A DNA stretch of 35,868 bases from Phlegmacium glaucopus (lineage: Eukaryota; Basidiomycota; Agaricomycetes; Agaricales; Cortinariaceae), in NCBI GenBank assembly GCA_015039465.1, contig MU130679.1:79649-115516 (forward strand), in the 5' to 3' direction. The stretch's first letter is position 1, and each line of letters starts with the position of its first letter. The position numbers and the translations under genes are program-made. Shown one piece after another: positions 32,531 through 35,868 of this stretch. The notes below the pieces were generated by a model. That model was not told where the DNA came from. It worked only from the letters and a program-made list of their open reading frames with translations, and did not search any database.

Positions 32531-35471
32531 CTACGGAAATGTGAGCCGACCTTTTTTAACATGTCTACCTTCAACTCCATTTGACACCCTCTTTTTCGAA
32601 CCTATGGGCGTGACACTTTCAGGAAGGGGAATTAAACCTGTCCCACCTGCAGCTGATGGGATATCTTGGAACTGACTTGATGATTGTTGGGGAAATATGA
32701 ATTCCCTAGATACAGAATGGGGCAATTGTTGTTGCTCCCAAGGAGCGGGGGGAGAATGCGACTGAGCGTACATGGCCAGTTTGGAACTGCTGGTGGTGCG
32801 GGTTATTTCAGAATGGACAGGGAGATCTAGTGACTCTGGTCCAGATGGAGGAGCCTCCGTATTGCTCAGGTCATATTCCTAGAATAAAAATGAACTTAGT
32901 AAGTGAATGTATCTCAGAGAGAGCTGACAAAGAAAAGAAGATGATTATGAGGTACGATAAATTTACCTTGATGTACGCTTCGATTGGCAACACTAGGTTC
33001 TGTCGATGCCCTAAATCGTCTCGGAGTTGACTGGTGCGTAAGAACGTCACCAGTCGGGGCTCTCTAGGAAAACGTGAAAATATTTCCTGCGCAATTGTCG
33101 AACAAACCAGATATAATCCACTGTAGAAATATAACCGTTAACTAGTTGGAGTCCTGCTGGAATCTAAATTTGAATGAAGGAACACTCACAGAGCACGCTT
33201 CGGTGTTAAATATTGCAGGAGGATCACAGCAAGGTCTATATATTTCGATTTATCACGGTAATAGCTCTTAGATCGGGCTTGGTCAGTGAAAAAATCTCGC
33301 ATCATTTCGCTGTACGCTCCGGACACGCCGTAAGCGTCAGGGGTTACAGTATTTCGAAGTTCATCTAGCTGATGCTGGACGACAGGGTTACGCTGTTGAC
33401 AAATAATCGACGATAAATGATAGGGGTCTCCATGGAATGGATCAGAAGTAAGAATGGTGAGCATGCACTGGAGGGCGGGGTCTAATGGCGATAAGACTGA
33501 GAGCTTCTTGAGTAGGAAGTTGTCAAAGTGCGCCATATAGCATCTACTGAGGCATCCCTCAGCGTGGGACGTAGGGCACTGCAAACAAAATGCAATTAGG
33601 ATTACCAAGATTTGGTCGATATAAACAGCTGCCTAACCTGCTGTTGTAGCCAACGGATGAAACCAGGTAAACTGCTAGCGATGAAATGCCACGGCTTGCC
33701 GGTACTGCTGTATCCTGATGCGAAAAAAAGATATTCATCAAATCTAAAGGAGCTTAACTGGTGAAGAAGCCTTTTGGTTGGATATGCGTTCATACATTGC
33801 GTCATCAAGTTTTCGCAAGCAATGTCAAGGTGCCGTTGCTGATCAACTAGTGATGTAGGTCACTGTCAGTGTTTGGATGAGATTAAGAATTGTAGTGCAC
33901 GTACTCTCCAATTTTCCACCCATTTCAAGCATCGGTATCACATGCTGGATACAGGTTTCGGCCATTCGAGCATGGGCTTTCGAGGCGTCAATGAATAAAT
34001 CACCCGAACGTGATCTGTCCAACAAAAAGTCCCCGAGTGACGCATGAAATATCTGGAGTTGATCTTTCTTCGAGTTTCTATCCAGCGATGGCGACGGGAC
34101 AAAGATGACAGAATGGAGGTCCGCCAATATAATCTGTAATTCTCCAGGCCGATAACCCAAAAAATTTTCAATTATACGAGGGGTATATATTCCCGACGAG
34201 GTGTCCGAGTCGTGGAGACTACTCCGCAAGAGAAGACTACTCCGCAAGAGAAGACTACTCCGCAAGAGAAGACTACTCCGCAAGAGAAGACGGAATGCGA
34301 AGACCTCCAGCACTGCTCCGACATTTTCGGCAGACAAAAATATCAGTCGATATAGAGCGTCCAGCTCAGCAAATGGAACTTGCTTTCCCGCTGTTTTCTG
34401 TCCAAATACGATATCCAATCTGTCAGTTGGACGATGCCGAGGTGATTCAACAAATTTCATCACAGTTGATGCATATATGAACTGCCCGGAAGATTTTCGA
34501 ACTAAATTATCTACTTCTAATGCAGAAGGCCATGACGGGAGAAGGTGCAATGCAAGTAGATGCTTCGCCTTTATCTCATCGAATTTTGATATGAGAAATA
34601 GGCGGATATCCTCATCAGGTTGGTAGTGGTCGTCCAACACCAGTCGACGTGTCATCGAATCCATCTTTTCTTGATTGAAAACACTGCGGATATCTTGCTC
34701 TGGTCGACTGACTACGAGAAAGATAAGGGGAACAGAAGAGTGTTGAAGAGAAGATGAAAGAGTTGACAAGATGGAACAGTGAGAATTCTGAGCGTTGTCG
34801 CACTCATCCAAGCCGTCTATTATGATGAGTCTGGGACAAATTTTTGATTCCTTGCTTGGATGACTATGCTTGGATGGTAATGCAGATAGAGGTTTAAGTA
34901 TCAAAGCTTCAAATTGAGCCTCAAGAGAGCGGTCGAAAATCAGAGGATCTCTCTTGATGGCCAAAGATATATGATCGACTATCTCTGGGATGGAGATCGT
35001 GAGTTGGTACGAAAGGGTTGGGATTAGACGAGTGGCATCATTACGACCAGAGGATGTTCTCGAGAAAAAGAAACTGGCGGCGAGAAGACCAGCCTTGTGA
35101 CATAATTCTGCAATAGTTTGAGCGATGGCTGATTTTCCTGCCCCAGCTGGTCCGTACAACCACAAGAAAAATTCGTCTTTATCAATGGTTTCTATCCATT
35201 CCATGATCTCTTTGATGATAATTTCTCGGGTTCCTGGATGACATTTCGGAGGGTCATATCTTTCGGAAGAGTTATGAAATGCTCCTGGAGCAACTTTTTC
35301 GTACAGATGATTGATTCCTACACAGATATGACGATGAAGCAAAATCTGCTGGTTCATTGTCCATGCACGGACCCACTGCTAAGGCGTACCTTTACTACCA
35401 TCCTGGATAACACTTTGTGAAATATTTCCGCCTGTAATCAATATTCCCTTTGCACCCGGAAACATTGCCAT
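32531..35471 (-). CDS. NACHT-domain NTPase, copy 3 (fungal NLR-like), six exons
   Basis: Paralogue of the genes at 7283-10170 and 10920-13781, predicted 864 aa. Exons: 35471-35390, 35317-33905, 33846-33638, 33578-33190, 33120-32967 and 32878-32531, all in phase. Its N-terminal tag has diverged most (GILITGGNISQSVIQDG) and FSG became FPG. Walker A GPAGAGKS and Walker B LIIIDGLDEC are intact. Exon 2 contains an expanded Leu/Arg/Ser repeat, about four copies of a six-residue unit, from an 18-bp coding minisatellite. Exon 5 is shorter than in copies 1 and 2 (154 against 169 and 166 bases). No stop or frameshift was found. It is separated from copies 1 and 2 by the KDZ element and the conserved gene block, yet it is still very similar to them, which suggests recent duplication or gene conversion. 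Confidence 0.85.
34218..34291. repeat. 18-bp coding minisatellite in NACHT copy 3
   Basis: The unit CTCCGCAAGAGAAGACTA is repeated about four times in tandem. It reads as LLLRSS-type hexapeptides in the NACHT gene on the minus strand. Copies 1 and 2 have a single equivalent (LLFRSL and LLFDSL), so the expansion is private to copy 3. Confidence 0.9.
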
Positions 35472-35553
35472 CCCCACCACGAAATGATCTACGTATGTCG
35501 TGCAGATGTTTTGATAGTTGCAATCTTCGGCTGCATGCAGGCAAGAGATGAGG

Positions 35554-35601
35554 AGCTGAAGGCTTTGACCTGGGAGTCGCGGAAATAAACAGGGAATGCT
35601 T
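35554..35601 (-). promoter_or_regulatory. Conserved upstream box of NACHT copy 3
   Basis: AGCTGAAGGCTTTGACCTGG and GGAAATAAACAGGGAATGCT repeat the block at 13861-13908 and 6430-6481, about 80 bases upstream of the start codon at 35471. The role is inferred from conservation only. Confidence 0.4.
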
Positions 35602-35620
35602 GCTGAAGTAGGGTTCCCAA

Positions 35621-35868
35621 CTTCCCGGAACTGTCACCGGAAGAGTATCGTTGGCGCCGTCCATTAGACCGGTGACCGTACAAGGCAGTGATTAGACCTG
35701 TGACCGGATGTGACGGCTGCGCAGATGATAGCCTATCACGTTAGGGTTCCGTGAGAAATTGCCTAATTTCTAACTAGCCTCGCAAGCCAGGCGATCACAT
35801 GATCGGTGAAGAATGACGTTCACCGATATAACGCCTGGTACCCGTTGCTGATGGGACATAGGGAGCCT
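35621..35868. other. Right-hand edge, nothing recognised
   Basis: Sequence beyond the 5' flank of NACHT module 3. No gene or repeat was identified. A promoter or the start of another gene could lie here or just outside. Confidence 0.4.

Larger units (their letters stand above)
32110..35620 (-). repeat. NACHT module copy 3 (segmental duplication)
   Basis: Third copy of the module, in the same orientation as copies 1 and 2, with matching 3' flank (from 32110) and 5' flank (to about 35605). In its 3' flank, about 180 bases near 32335-32520 are not shared with the other copies and look like a small insertion. No HAM1 fragment is seen beside it. Confidence 0.8.

Noticed and set aside
34218..34291. 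CRISPR-like array
   Set aside because: Units are directly adjacent with no spacers, lie in a coding exon, and the genome is eukaryotic.
1..35868. tRNA genes
   Set aside because: No stretch with matching A-box, B-box and cloverleaf arms was found by eye; a dedicated scan was not possible.

Overview
The window is nuclear DNA of a filamentous basidiomycete, most likely a mushroom-forming agaricomycete. The genes are split by many short GT-AG introns of about 50-90 bases with CTNAC-type branch points. The gene set also fits: NACHT NTPases, KDZ transposons, a fungal GH35 beta-galactosidase and a HAM1-like gene. All calls were made by reading the sequence. No database was searched, and exon models were built from frame, splice consensus and remembered family motifs.

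Layout. (A) 1-3.1 kb is a transposon graveyard: a decayed hAT-type transposase gene (minus) was hit by a MITE with an 8-bp target duplication, and the MITE was hit by an LTR retrotransposon that is now a solo LTR with a 5-bp duplication. (B) 3.1-5.06 kb is a frameshifted HAM1-like pseudogene (plus). (C) 5.4-13.9 kb is a duplication cluster. It holds an orphan NACHT-type first exon with its upstream sequence, inverted fragments of the HAM1 3' end, and two complete six-exon NACHT genes in tandem (minus). (D) 14.3-19.7 kb is a KDZ-type DNA transposon. Its transposase (plus) is broken, a MITE sits in one of its introns, and a convergent accessory gene (minus) is intact. (E) 20.2-20.9 kb is a further MITE-like inverted-repeat element. 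(F) 20.97-31.8 kb is the conserved gene block: a membrane-anchored GH35 beta-galactosidase (plus, about 22 exons including 5-nt and 12-nt micro-exons), an FAD-dependent amine-oxidase-like oxidoreductase (minus, with a 7-nt micro-exon), the flap endonuclease FEN1 (minus) and a conserved fungal protein of unknown function (minus). (G) 32.1-35.6 kb holds a third complete NACHT gene in the same orientation as the first two.

How the parts relate. The three NACHT genes share exon number, splice phases, both flanks and most of their sequence, so they are copies of one module of about 3.4 kb. They differ most in the short first exon, where each encodes a variant of an I-x-GG-(N/R)-(F/I) motif. Such a short N-terminal tag suggests a signalling adaptor of the fungal NLR type (inference). 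The conserved block containing FEN1 lies between direct copies of this module. The genes of that block look like ordinary housekeeping or secretory-pathway genes with no obvious functional link to the NACHT genes.
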